A stretch of DNA of 64,000 nt, taken from positions 124,001 through 188,000 of the forward strand of contig NZ_NKQJ01000011.1 in assembly GCF_002312815.1 (NCBI RefSeq), written 5' to 3'. Source of the DNA: Agaribacterium haliotis. Its GTDB lineage: Bacteria > Pseudomonadota > Gammaproteobacteria > Pseudomonadales > Cellvibrionaceae. Positions 7,456 to 16,003 of the stretch are shown here, piece by piece; the first letter of the stretch is position 1; the number at the start of each line of letters is the position of its first letter. The notes beneath the pieces were generated by a model that did not search any database, was not told the DNA's origin, and saw only the letters and a list, made by a program, of their open reading frames with translations. Made by a program: the position numbers and the translations under genes.

Positions 7456-9030
7456 ATGAAGCTGAGTATAAAACTGGCGCTATATACCACCTTGATTGCC
7501 TGCATATTTGCCGTGGGTTTGACGCTTGTCTCCTACGTTTCCATCCTTGAGCGCGTGGAACAAAACAGCAAAACCAGCAGTGAAGCACTGGTTGCGACGG
7601 TGTACAACATGGCGGCGACGGCGGCTTATATTGAAGATTCCGAGCTCGCGCGCGAAGTTGTGGAAGGGCTGGCGTTAAATGATGTGATCGACTGCGCACG
7701 CATCACGACCTTGAGCATGGCGCTGAGCTCTGGAGTGACTTGCCCGGGTGAAGCATCCCATACCGTAGCTGTGTATTCGCCCTGGGACGAGCAAGAAGAA
7801 GTCGGTGTGCTCGAACTGTTTGAAAGCCGGGACTTTTTAAAAGAGCAAGTTAGCGAGCAGATTTATTACGCCGCGCTGATTTTGGTCGCGGTGATCGTGT
7901 TAATCAGTGCGGCTATTTCACTGATTACCTACTGGCTGGTGACCAAACCTATAGCTGAAATCTCCCAGCAGCTCGGTCGAGTCGATTTTGGCGACGAGAT
8001 ACACATGCTGCAGCAGGGGCTTCGCAAAGATGAGCTCGGTGTGATCACCCGTGTTATCAACCTGATGCTGGCCAATGCCAAAAAGCAAATTATCTCCGAA
8101 CAAATACTTGCTCGCCGCACCGAAGAAATAAGTAAACACGTCAAACTTATTTTTGATCTGTCGGCCAACTACTTAGGCGTAACCGATGAAAAATTGCGCC
8201 TGCGCTCTTGTAACCCCAAGTTTGAAGCACTGGTGCGCAAAACCACAGGCGACGACCGCAGCCCTCTGTATTCGGATCACTGGTTGGGCGCTTTTAGTGA
8301 AAATGCCGATGAGCTCAAAGCTAAAGTACTGGCCCACCCCGACTACGACCAACCCTGCTCGATAGAGGTGGATATTCCGAGTGATGACGATGTGCTCGAG
8401 CGCCGCTATTTCAAGTTTACTTTTGTCAAAATCATTATCGAGGGGCACGAGGCGAGCGTATTTATCTATATTCTCGATTTGACGGATCACAAGCGAAAAC
8501 TGGCTAAAACTGAGTACGAAGCCAACCACGATAACTTGACCCAGCTATACAATCGCCTCGCAGCGATGAGAAAAATACGCCACTTATTAAGCGCACACAG
8601 CGAAGAGTATCCGGTGGCAATTGTATTTATTGATCTCGATGGTTTTAAAGCCATCAATGATAGTTTTGGTCACGACGCTGGTGATGAGCTGTTAAAAGTT
8701 ATCGCCGCGCGTTTGAGTCATTCGGTCAGGAAGACAGACATCGCCGCGCGCTGGGGGGGCGATGAGTTTCTTATCGCTTTGGATGGCGTCAATGCGCACC
8801 AGGCAAAAAAAATCGCCGAGAAAATCCTGGCAAGCATCGTCAAGCCAATCTTTATGAAAGATGCGCAGGGGGAAAAGTGTGAGCGTTATGTCGGTGCCAG
8901 TGTTGGGGTTGCGATAAGCAGTGCTGAAGTCAGCGATTTTTCTACCCTGTTTGAGCGAGCTGATAAAGCCATGTATATGGTGAAAAAATCAGGCAAGAAC
9001 GCTGTTTTATTGTTTGATGACGCCAAGTAG
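7456..9030 (+). CDS. Membrane-bound diguanylate cyclase with periplasmic sensor, HAMP and PAS-like domain
   Basis: 524 aa. Makes cyclic di-GMP from two GTP. Two membrane segments (about 9-29 and 137-160) enclose a periplasmic domain of about 105 residues. A HAMP linker follows (TKPIAEISQQL onward), then a PAS-like region (about 225-340), then a GGDEF domain. The active site reads W-G-G-D-E-F (434-438), complete. An inhibitory-site R-x-x-D (Arg425-Asp428) sits five residues before it, so product inhibition is expected. The C-terminal SVGVAISS and ADKAMYMVKKSGKN are typical. Its stop lies 12 bp from the convergent PstS-like/porin pair, which suggests the periplasmic domain may sense a ligand linked to those proteins; that is inference. 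Confidence 0.93.
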   Translation: MKLSIKLALYTTLIACIFAVGLTLVSYVSILERVEQNSKTSSEALVATVYNMAATAAYIEDSELAREVVEGLALNDVIDCARITTLSMALSSGVTCPGEASHTVAVYSPWDEQEEVGVLELFESRDFLKEQVSEQIYYAALILVAVIVLISAAISLITYWLVTKPIAEISQQLGRVDFGDEIHMLQQGLRKDELGVITRVINLMLANAKKQIISEQILARRTEEISKHVKLIFDLSANYLGVTDEKLRLRSCNPKFEALVRKTTGDDRSPLYSDHWLGAFSENADELKAKVLAHPDYDQPCSIEVDIPSDDDVLERRYFKFTFVKIIIEGHEASVFIYILDLTDHKRKLAKTEYEANHDNLTQLYNRLAAMRKIRHLLSAHSEEYPVAIVFIDLDGFKAINDSFGHDAGDELLKVIAARLSHSVRKTDIAARWGGDEFLIALDGVNAHQAKKIAEKILASIVKPIFMKDAQGEKCERYVGASVGVAISSAEVSDFSTLFERADKAMYMVKKSGKNAVLLFDDAK

Positions 9031-9042
9031 CTAGCGCTTTAG

Positions 9043-9486
9043 TTATTGATTGCCATTTAATGTAAATACCACTTGTACCTGATCGCTTAGCTGGGCTTCG
9101 GCAACGTAGGCAATCGCCCGTGGATTGCGGGCAACTTCCAGCGCGATTTGCTCTGAGCTTTTTAAGTGGTCACTTGGCGGCTGTACACGGCCGGTGTAAA
9201 AAAGCCTGGCCCAGTAGGCGTTGATAAAAGCCAGCGATTTGCCAGTTAACTTTGTGTAAAACTCTTCGCGCAAAGCGCTGCCCTTCGGTTGATCAAAGGC
9301 CTCTATTTTTTTGCCATTATCAAACTTTCGTGCGCGCCCCATAAAGATATCTATACACTGCTTTTTACTTAAATTTTGCACCTCTGAGCCCGCACTGACA
9401 ATGACGTAAATGTCAGCGCAAGCGCCAGAGCTGAGTAAAATCAGTGACAGTATGCTTAGATGCAGATAGCGGTTGAGCTTAAACAT
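9043..9486 (-). CDS. Half-size PstS-like periplasmic substrate-binding protein
   Basis: 147 aa from the ATG at 9486, which overlaps the stop of the upstream porin gene (TGATG), implying translational coupling. A signal peptide ends near CADIYV. The mature part has CIDIFMGRARKF, the F-x-G-x-K block and INAYWARLFYTG, seen in the one-lobe PstS-like (PBP-like) family. At roughly half the size of a true PstS it cannot form the two-lobe clamp alone. No ABC transporter genes are near, so a transport role is doubtful. A paralog with the same porin partner is at 43137-43571. A longer start at 9504 exists but lies inside the porin gene. Confidence 0.78.
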   Translation of the reverse strand: MFKLNRYLHLSILSLILLSSGACADIYVIVSAGSEVQNLSKKQCIDIFMGRARKFDNGKKIEAFDQPKGSALREEFYTKLTGKSLAFINAYWARLFYTGRVQPPSDHLKSSEQIALEVARNPRAIAYVAEAQLSDQVQVVFTLNGNQ

Positions 9487-10772
9487 CAGAATATAAAGTC
9501 CCAACGTGTGCTGAGAACTTGGGCATCGACATCTTTATCGGGGTAAATGCCCTCTTTATTGGGAAACCATATGCCTAGACCCTGCCTGTCCATGCTTTTG
9601 TAATCCCACTGAAATTTGAACGCCATATTAAAGTGGAAATCCCAGCGCAGGCCGACTGAAAAGCCGCGCTGATCCCAGCCTTGTTTCACATTTTCGGTAA
9701 GCGTTTCTACCAGTGGGGCGACTTGCGGCGGCGGTGGGCTCTCGAGGTAAAACTCATCGGAGTTAGTGATTGCGTAGCTGATATAGGGAGTAAATAAGTC
9801 GATGTGATAACCCAGGCTTAGATAGGCCATGCGAGTTCCGGGAAGAATAAACGAGTTTGAATGAATTTCTCCTGCTTCACCGATAAGCAGCCAGCGGCCA
9901 TTGTCATATTGGACGCCGGCGCTGACATATTTGAGTTCATTTTCATCTAACGAGAGGCGCTCACTTAAATCTTTTGCGCCCGGCCACAGCGGCGTGATTT
10001 GTTCTAAAGCCGCTTGGGCTGCGTCGACCTCATCCCAGCGTGAAACCCCCGAGCTTTTATTCCAGCTAAGCCTTGCCTGAATATCACCGTAGTGATATTC
10101 GAGGTTTATGCCCAACACATTTTTTATCTCCAGGGTTTGCGAGCCTAAAGCGGAGTCTTCGATACTGACCAGCGTGGTGCCACCATTGATGCTGCTCATT
10201 AAAAAGCCGTCGCCCAATTCGAGTTTGTAGCTTAGCTCTGCACCGTCAATAAAGTTATTGGTAACAGGCGCATAAAACTCTTGTACGGGCATTGTCCACA
10301 AATTGGCAAAACCTATATGGCGGCTGTCACTGAGCATATAAAAAGGCTGAGAGAAGCGGCCTAAGCGAAATTGAATCTCCTCGCTTGGTGTCCAGTTTAG
10401 TGCGGCGATTTTTATAAGTGTGTCGCTGTTTTGCACTGGTTGATCGCGCAGTACAAGCTGGCCGACAAATTCAAAACTATCGTGCAGGCTTATATTAGCT
10501 TGCAGGCCAAGCACACTTAGCGAGCTGAAATTGATTTCGTCACTGTAGCTTGGCGACGGATCTGAAAAATCGCGGCGAAAGCCCAGCTCATCTGTATTTG
10601 TTGTCAGCGCACCTATGCTGCCAAAGCCTGAAAAGCGCGTGCTGATCTCCGCTTTTGTACATACAGGCAGGGCTGCCAGTGCAGCGATAAAAAAAAGATT
10701 TAGTGGGGTTTTACTCAAGCGACTGTCCGACCAAGGCTCTAATGACTGACCTATTAACCATAGGTTGCACAC
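9486..10772 (-). CDS. Outer-membrane porin-like beta-barrel
   Basis: 428 aa with a GTG start at 10772 preceded by AAAGG. An alternative TTG at 10718 would place the signal core (NLFFIAALAALPV) closer to the N terminus and may be the real start. The mature chain is a beta-rich outer-membrane pattern with alternating aromatics and the terminal motif W-D-F-I-F ending in Phe, the BAM-recognised signal. IQFRLGRFSQPFYM matches the conserved strand in DcaP/OprP-like porins. It is co-transcribed with the PstS-like gene at 9043. Its paralog at 43586 has the same partner. The substrate is unknown. Confidence 0.8.
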   Translation of the reverse strand: MCNLWLIGQSLEPWSDSRLSKTPLNLFFIAALAALPVCTKAEISTRFSGFGSIGALTTNTDELGFRRDFSDPSPSYSDEINFSSLSVLGLQANISLHDSFEFVGQLVLRDQPVQNSDTLIKIAALNWTPSEEIQFRLGRFSQPFYMLSDSRHIGFANLWTMPVQEFYAPVTNNFIDGAELSYKLELGDGFLMSSINGGTTLVSIEDSALGSQTLEIKNVLGINLEYHYGDIQARLSWNKSSGVSRWDEVDAAQAALEQITPLWPGAKDLSERLSLDENELKYVSAGVQYDNGRWLLIGEAGEIHSNSFILPGTRMAYLSLGYHIDLFTPYISYAITNSDEFYLESPPPPQVAPLVETLTENVKQGWDQRGFSVGLRWDFHFNMAFKFQWDYKSMDRQGLGIWFPNKEGIYPDKDVDAQVLSTRWDFIF

Positions 10773-10833
10773 AGGGCCTTTGCCAGCGCCGTTGCCCGTG
10801 TTGTTTTTTTAAGCTGATTACCAGCGGCCGGCG

Positions 10834-11787
10834 CTAGAGGCTAAGTGGGGCTTTGACGGTGTCAAACAGTTCGAGTATGCGCGCGATATAAGGGTCGAGA
10901 CTGCGGTACTGATTGCCGGTGCTCGCCAGCAGATCCCTGTGCATGTGTTTGAGCATGCGTTTCAGGCGGCGCTGGTGGGAGCCGGTGAGCCTGAGCACAG
11001 GGTCGATAATCAAACCCGAGAACGATGCAATAAAGGCCAGCGCAAGCATAACCGCAGCGCAGGCTAATACTAGGTCGTATAGGTTTGGCGATGGCGGGAA
11101 CAGGCGGTAGTAGAGGCCGCCGGCAAATTCGCCGAGCCAAAAGTCTTGCTCGGCGCGCCAGCGCACCCACAGTGCTGCCAGAAGCACGCCGAGGCCAATG
11201 CCCCCGGGCGTGAATTTCTTAAACGCGAGGGCGCCGACGGCGGTGCTGAATACGGTGTTGCCAATATCCGCGTGCGCAGTGCGGCTGAGCATAAGCTGCT
11301 CGAGCACGTCATCGACGATAAGACCGAGTTCACGCTCGAGCTCAAGCTGCTGCTGTTCGTCAAATTCGCGCTGGGGCAACTGTTCCAGGCGAGCACAAAT
11401 ATAGTGTTTGAGCAGGGCGGTATCGACAAACACTTGCCGATACTTGTTGTTGAGCAAGCGCTGAACTGCGGTGCGAAAGCCCGCCGGAAGCCTGCGCGAG
11501 GTTTGAGTCACCAAGGGTTTCAGACGCCGCGGGCCGAGGTGTTTCAGTGTCAGACAAAGCAGTTGTAAAAGTAGATAAAGTGGCGCCCACAGTAAGTTCA
11601 GCGGCACTCTTAATAAGTCCCAACCGAAGGCGTGTTTGTTGTTGTGCCAGCAGCCCGGGTAACTGAATTCTTGTTTGACAAAAGCCTTGACCTGCGTGCG
11701 GCGGTCGTCAAAATAATCTTGTAAACCCTGGCGCAGCGCCTGGTTGACCAGGGCCTGCCTGTGGCTGTTGAGTTTAATTTGATTCAT
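10834..11787 (-). CDS. Conserved membrane protein of unknown function, DUF6635-like
   Basis: 317 aa from the ATG at 11787 (AAGAAA upstream); the in-frame extension to 11874 is Arg/Pro-rich and lacks support. The conserved-looking part is YPGCWHNNKHAFGWDLLR followed by a hydrophobic stretch LNLLWAPLYLLLQLL. A basic, helical middle region follows, then hydrophobic segments GIGLGVLLAALWV and LVLACAAVMLALAFIASF. I recall such proteins being labelled DUF6635 but cannot confirm it. It is divergent from pgm with 128 bp between the starts. Function unknown. Confidence 0.65.
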   Translation of the reverse strand: MNQIKLNSHRQALVNQALRQGLQDYFDDRRTQVKAFVKQEFSYPGCWHNNKHAFGWDLLRVPLNLLWAPLYLLLQLLCLTLKHLGPRRLKPLVTQTSRRLPAGFRTAVQRLLNNKYRQVFVDTALLKHYICARLEQLPQREFDEQQQLELERELGLIVDDVLEQLMLSRTAHADIGNTVFSTAVGALAFKKFTPGGIGLGVLLAALWVRWRAEQDFWLGEFAGGLYYRLFPPSPNLYDLVLACAAVMLALAFIASFSGLIIDPVLRLTGSHQRRLKRMLKHMHRDLLASTGNQYRSLDPYIARILELFDTVKAPLSL

Positions 11788-11915
11788 GTAATTTCTTAGC
11801 GGGCTGGCAGCACTTATAATAGCGCCGCTTTTGATCTCCCCCCAGCCTTTTCTCGGCCCGCGCCGGGGAGCCATCTAATTAACGCCGAACTAGCGCCTAA
11901 CTAAGGAGCCACTCT

Positions 11916-13553
11916 ATGAGCTTACACCCGCGAGCGGGGCAACTAGCCCTCGATCAAGACCTGTGTAACATTCCCCGTCTGGTTAGTAATTATTACGTGC
12001 AAGACCCGAGTGCTGACACCTTGGTCAGTTTTGGTACTTCAGGCCATCGCGGTAGCTCCAACAACGCGTCGTTTACTGAGGTGCACATCGCCGCGATTTG
12101 TCAGGCCCTGGTTGAATATCGCACGCAAGCCGGCATCGATGGCCCCTGTTATGTTGGTATCGATACCCATGCGCTGAGTGAATGCGCCTTTATGACAACA
12201 GTGGAAGTACTGGTCGCCAACGGTGTGCATGTTGTGGTGCAGCAGGGCCGCGGTTACACGCCAACACCGGTTATTTCTCATGCGATACTGAGTTACAACA
12301 AGGGCCGCAGCAATGAGTTGGCTGACGGCATAGTTATTACACCCTCGCACAACCCGCCGCAAGATGGGGGCTTTAAATACAATCCGCCAAATGGCGGCCC
12401 GGCGGATACCGACATTACCTCTGCCATTCAGGCGCGCGCCAACGACATTATCGTCAGCGGCAGTCAGGAGGTAAAAATAACGCCTTTTGCCGACGCCTGG
12501 CATCAAGTGACTCAGTATGACTTTGTGCAGCCTTATGTTGACGATCTCGGCAGTGTTATCGACATGAAGGCCATTTCGGCTGCAAAAGTAAAAATTGGCG
12601 TCGACCCGATGGGCGGCTCCGGCGTGGCCTTTTGGGAGGTCATCGCAAAAACCTGGGATTTAGATATTGAAGTGGTCAACAGTAAAGTTGACCCGACTTT
12701 CTCGTTTATGTGCCTCGACAAAGACGGCAAAATTCGCATGGATTGCTCGAGCCCCTACGCCATGGCGGGCTTGATTCAAATGAAAGACAAGTTTGATATC
12801 GCCCTGGGCAATGACCCGGACTATGACCGCCACGGCATCGTCTGTCCGACGGCGGGTTTGATGAACCCAAATCACTATCTTGCGGTTGCTATTGACTACT
12901 TATTTAAACACCGCGATCAATGGCCGGCACAATTGGCTGTCGGCAAGACCCTGGTTAGCTCAAGCATGATAGATAGGGTTGCCGCCGATCTTGGCCGCGA
13001 CCTGGCTGAAGTACCCGTCGGCTTTAAATGGTTTGTCGATGGGCTTTACGGCGGCACTTATGGTTTTGGCGGTGAAGAAAGTGCCGGCGCCAGCTTCTTG
13101 AGAAAAGACGGCAGCGTTTGGACAACCGACAAAGACGGCTTTATTCTGGCTTTACTTGCTGCAGAAATAAAAGCGGTAACAGGCAAAAACCCCGGTGAGC
13201 TTTATCTAGAACTGACTGAAAAGTTCAGCGCTCCGGTTTATAGCCGCATTGATGCTCCGGCAAATTCAGCGCAGAAAAACGTGCTGAAAAACTTAAGTGC
13301 AGATGACGTCCAAGCCGAAACACTTGCCGGTGAGAGTATTCTTAAAAAGCTAACGCACGCGCCTGGTAATGATGCGGCCATTGGCGGTTTAAAGGTTGTC
13401 AGTGAAAATGGCTGGTTTGCCGCGCGCCCTTCTGGCACGGAAGAAATTTACAAAATCTATGCTGAGAGTTTCCTCGGCGAATCGCACTTACAGCGTATTC
13501 TCGATGAAGCCAAAGACATTGTCAGCGCAACATTTAGCGCGGCCGGCTTATAA
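11916..13553 (+). CDS. pgm: Phosphoglucomutase, alpha-D-glucose phosphate-specific
   Basis: 545 aa, the usual bacterial Pgm length. Interconverts glucose-1-phosphate and glucose-6-phosphate, feeding UDP-glucose and glycogen metabolism. Visible motifs: TSGHRG near residue 43; the phosphoserine loop [12 protein letters not shown]; the Mg2+ loop [10 protein letters not shown]; the sugar-selection loop [10 protein letters not shown]; and the phosphate-binding [13 protein letters not shown]. All are intact. The start is ATG after TAAGGAGCC. It stands alone on its strand, and a GC-rich inverted repeat (CCCGGC/GCCGGG, 13575-13593) follows the stop without a T-run. Confidence 0.96.
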   Translation: MSLHPRAGQLALDQDLCNIPRLVSNYYVQDPSADTLVSFGTSGHRGSSNNASFTEVHIAAICQALVEYRTQAGIDGPCYVGIDTHALSECAFMTTVEVLVANGVHVVVQQGRGYTPTPVISHAILSYNKGRSNELADGIVITPSHNPPQDGGFKYNPPNGGPADTDITSAIQARANDIIVSGSQEVKITPFADAWHQVTQYDFVQPYVDDLGSVIDMKAISAAKVKIGVDPMGGSGVAFWEVIAKTWDLDIEVVNSKVDPTFSFMCLDKDGKIRMDCSSPYAMAGLIQMKDKFDIALGNDPDYDRHGIVCPTAGLMNPNHYLAVAIDYLFKHRDQWPAQLAVGKTLVSSSMIDRVAADLGRDLAEVPVGFKWFVDGLYGGTYGFGGEESAGASFLRKDGSVWTTDKDGFILALLAAEIKAVTGKNPGELYLELTEKFSAPVYSRIDAPANSAQKNVLKNLSADDVQAETLAGESILKKLTHAPGNDAAIGGLKVVSENGWFAARPSGTEEIYKIYAESFLGESHLQRILDEAKDIVSATFSAAGL

Positions 13554-13719
13554 GCTTGTGGTGTTTTGAATCATCCCGGCGGCAATAGCCGGGCTGAATC
13601 TCTGTACTAAAGTTTTATCGTTTGTATTGTTGTTAGCGACATTATTGCCGGCGCTTTATTTTCGGTAGCGCCTTTCTTGCGGGCAGACGTTTTTCTGTGC
13701 TTTGCAGCAGCTTATTGGC

Positions 13720-14169
13720 CTATGGTTTTGTGCTCGGCGCTGTACTGTCAATATAAGCGTTGATGCTTTTTAGTTGCTCGACGACGGCTTGTACCTGGCC
13801 TGTGCCCATTTGTTTAAATAAGCCTTGATCGATTTCCGCTAAACACTGCCTGGCGTGCGCGATAAGTTGTTCGCCCCTGTCTGTGAACACAATCTGTTTT
13901 TGTTTGCCCGGGCCGTCGAGCTGTTCAAGGTAACCCAGCGCACACAGCTCCCTAACGGTTTTGGCAACCATTTGTCGCGAAACGCCTAGTTTTCGGGCTA
14001 GTTCGGAGCCGTAATTTGAACCGCACTCCAAGGTGCTTAGGAAGCCGAGCAAGGACGGGGTAATTGCCTGATAACCCTTAGCTACAAGCTTTTGAGATAA
14101 AAAGTGGCTGATGCTGTCATTGAGCTGGCCGGCCTGCTGCACGAGTTGCAAGCTCAGCGATTCGACCAT
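13720..14169 (-). CDS. MarR-family transcriptional regulator
   Basis: 149 aa from the ATG at 14169, which has AGAAAGG at proper spacing; the longer ORF to 14415 would run through the divergent gene and is rejected. The winged helix is visible as GSNYGSELARKLGVSRQMVAKTVREL, followed by wing residues GYLEQLDGPGKQKQIVFTDRG. MarR proteins usually repress themselves and a divergent neighbour in response to small ligands or oxidants. The neighbour 88 bp away is a four-helix membrane protein, and an inverted repeat in the gap could be the operator. Confidence 0.88.
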   Translation of the reverse strand: MVESLSLQLVQQAGQLNDSISHFLSQKLVAKGYQAITPSLLGFLSTLECGSNYGSELARKLGVSRQMVAKTVRELCALGYLEQLDGPGKQKQIVFTDRGEQLIAHARQCLAEIDQGLFKQMGTGQVQAVVEQLKSINAYIDSTAPSTKP

Positions 14170-14193
14170 TGCGGTGCCTTTCTTTGTAAACCT

Positions 14194-14234
14194 GGTTGAC
14201 ATTGTGTGTTGTAATCGATACGTTTGTGTCAACC
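14194..14234. promoter_or_regulatory. Inverted repeat in the MarR/membrane-protein divergent promoter
   Basis: GGTTGACA (14194-14201) and TGTCAACC (14227-14234) are perfect complements separated by 25 bp. The left arm contains a TTGACA that would serve as a -35 box for the plus-strand gene, so a protein bound here would occlude the promoter. MarR binding is inferred; the arms are farther apart than in a typical single MarR palindrome. Confidence 0.45.
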
Positions 14235-14257
14235 GAGTATACATAGGAGTTCTTGCG

Positions 14258-14650
14258 ATGTTGAGTCTACAGTCTGTCCTGCGTTTAAATGCTGCGAGTT
14301 GTCTGGTTTTCGGAGTGATATTTACTGTGATGCCAGCTGCAGTCTCGGTTTTTTTACAGGCAGCGCGAGATGTGTCGGCCGCTGCGCCAAAAGCGGTGAT
14401 ACTCGCGTTGGGCATTGTACTTATATTTAATGGCCTGCATTTACTGTGGACATCGACGCTCGCGCGGCCTGCAAAATTACTGATCTGGTATTTTATCGCA
14501 GGGGATGTACTGTGGGTGCTGGTGTCGTTAAGTTTAATTGCCGGTGGGCTTTGGATCAGTGCAGCGCAAGCTATTTGGGCGACTATGGCTGTTGCGCTAA
14601 TGGTGACTAGCTTTGCCGCGCTGCAGCTGTACTACTTGCGCCGTTATTAA
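14258..14650 (+). CDS. Small integral membrane protein with four predicted helices
   Basis: 130 aa from the ATG at 14258 preceded by AGGAG; the longer ORF start at 14111 overlaps the MarR gene and is not used. Four hydrophobic segments are visible, around residues 9-30, 44-65, 75-97 and 102-124, joined by short loops. No catalytic motif is seen. It is divergent from a MarR regulator, the arrangement of a regulator with its target. The stop overlaps the convergent ogt stop by 4 nt. Function unknown. Confidence 0.75.
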   Translation: MLSLQSVLRLNAASCLVFGVIFTVMPAAVSVFLQAARDVSAAAPKAVILALGIVLIFNGLHLLWTSTLARPAKLLIWYFIAGDVLWVLVSLSLIAGGLWISAAQAIWATMAVALMVTSFAALQLYYLRRY

Positions 14651-15243
14651 AAACGAAATTGTTGTTGATCTACTAAGGTGTTTTTATCGCCGGATTGATT
14701 TTTATTTATATTGTCAGATCGGCTAACGTTATAGCTATTTTCTTTTTCTAGAAGCAGCAAGCGTTTTTTAAGCGCCAGGCCGCCGCCGTATCCAACTAGG
14801 CTGCCATCGCTGCCAATAATTCGGTGGCAGGGCACAATAAAAGCAATGGCATTCGCGCCGTTAGCGCTGGCGACTGCACGCACAGCTTTGGCATTGCCTA
14901 AGCTTTGTGCCAGCTCAAGATAGCTGGCGCAGTGACCGTATTGTACAAGCATTAATTGCCGCCATACCTGTTTTTGGAAGTCGCTGCCAACCAGCAGTAG
15001 CGGCAAATCAAACTCTGCTCTGTTGCCGCTTAGATACTCGGTGATTTGCTCGCAGGTTTTTTCAATCAGATCGTTATCCTGTTCAATAAACTCTGCGTTT
15101 AATCCGGTCTTTATTCTCGTATCGACAGTACTGCGCATTTTCCTAAATCTAAAGTCGAGCAGGCACAGCTGCTTGTCAAAGCTGCCAATAATTAATTCAC
15201 CGGCTTTACTTTTTCTATACTGAATAAACACTTTATTTACCAC
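14647..15243 (-). CDS. ogt: Methylated-DNA--protein-cysteine methyltransferase
   Basis: 198 aa. Repairs O6-methylguanine by moving the alkyl group to its own cysteine in a suicide reaction. The acceptor is Cys139 in I-V-P-C-H-R-I-I-G. Upstream GSDFQKQVW and the helix-turn-helix region with SLGNAKAVRAVASANGAN are typical, as is the trailing LVGYGGGLALKKRLL. The C-terminal 25 residues past the domain are polar and probably disordered. The gene is single and ends inside the last codons of the convergent membrane-protein gene. The ogt symbol is given by family; ada-type regulation domains are absent. Confidence 0.92.
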   Translation of the reverse strand: MVNKVFIQYRKSKAGELIIGSFDKQLCLLDFRFRKMRSTVDTRIKTGLNAEFIEQDNDLIEKTCEQITEYLSGNRAEFDLPLLLVGSDFQKQVWRQLMLVQYGHCASYLELAQSLGNAKAVRAVASANGANAIAFIVPCHRIIGSDGSLVGYGGGLALKKRLLLLEKENSYNVSRSDNINKNQSGDKNTLVDQQQFRF

Positions 15244-15394
15244 AAGAACCTCGGTTATGGGGCATTACATGTAGCTAAATGGTACGGCCAAAACCAAAAC
15301 AGGGCGCAGTTTCAATCGCGGTTTTGGTATTGATATGATTGTTACAGTTTTTAATTTAAGTTGTATGATACTTAGCTTTTTAACGAAAATTTTT

Positions 15395-16003
15395 ATGAGT
15401 ATCGCAAAATACCGACCGAGCAAAGGTTTTCTCGCGGAAAATGAAGGTGAGCTTTTATATCGCTTGGCGCTTGATGTTGCCGATATTGGGCCCTGTATGG
15501 AGCTTGGCAGCTACTGTGGCTTATCGACGGTTTTTCTGGGCTCTGCCTGTAAGCGCAGTTTAAATACGCTCTACGCTATCGATCACCACCGCGGATCGGA
15601 AGAGCATCAGCCCGGAGAGCTCTATCATGACAAAGAGTTATTTGATGCCGAGCTTGGGCGTATGAATACCTATCCCGAGTTCTGTCGTACCTTGCTTGGT
15701 GCCGATATTGAAGATGTGGTAATTCCGGTGATTGCCAGTTCCGAGCAGGCGCGGCGACACTGGGCCACTGCGCTGGGTTTGGTATTTATAGACGGCGGCC
15801 ACAGTGAAAAAATGGCGATGGACGATTGTTTGGGTTGGAGTCAGCACCTGCTTGCCGGCGCCGTGCTCGCCATTCACGACATTTATCCGAGCCCGGAACT
15901 TGGCGGCCAGGGGCCGCGACTGGCTATGCAGGCGGTGCTTGATGGTGGCGACTTTGTGTTTGAAGAGCAGCTCGGTTCGCTAGCTGTGCTGCGCCGCAAA
16001 TAG
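15395..16003 (+). CDS. Class I SAM-dependent methyltransferase (Methyltransf_24-like)
   Basis: 202 aa from the ATG at 15395. In-frame ATGs at 15335 and 15365 would add a hydrophobic N-terminal stretch unlike cytosolic methyltransferases, and none of the starts has a clear ribosome site, so the start is uncertain. The SAM-binding segment is CMELGSYCGLST, followed by an acidic strand-end YAIDHH. LVFIDGGHSEKMAMDD and GAVLAIHDIYPS match the Methyltransf_24 group. The last 24 bp overlap the convergent gene at 15980. With the genes to its right it may belong to one biosynthetic function; the substrate is unknown. Confidence 0.75.
   Translation: MSIAKYRPSKGFLAENEGELLYRLALDVADIGPCMELGSYCGLSTVFLGSACKRSLNTLYAIDHHRGSEEHQPGELYHDKELFDAELGRMNTYPEFCRTLLGADIEDVVIPVIASSEQARRHWATALGLVFIDGGHSEKMAMDDCLGWSQHLLAGAVLAIHDIYPSPELGGQGPRLAMQAVLDGGDFVFEEQLGSLAVLRRK

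Noticed and set aside
9043-10772. Classical phosphate transport locus (pst) because of the PstS-like protein
   Set aside because: pstC, pstA, pstB and phoU are absent and the binding protein is only half the normal size.
14170-14415. N-terminal extension of the MarR gene to 14415
   Set aside because: It would overlap the divergent membrane-protein gene and its promoter; the ATG at 14169 has a good ribosome site.
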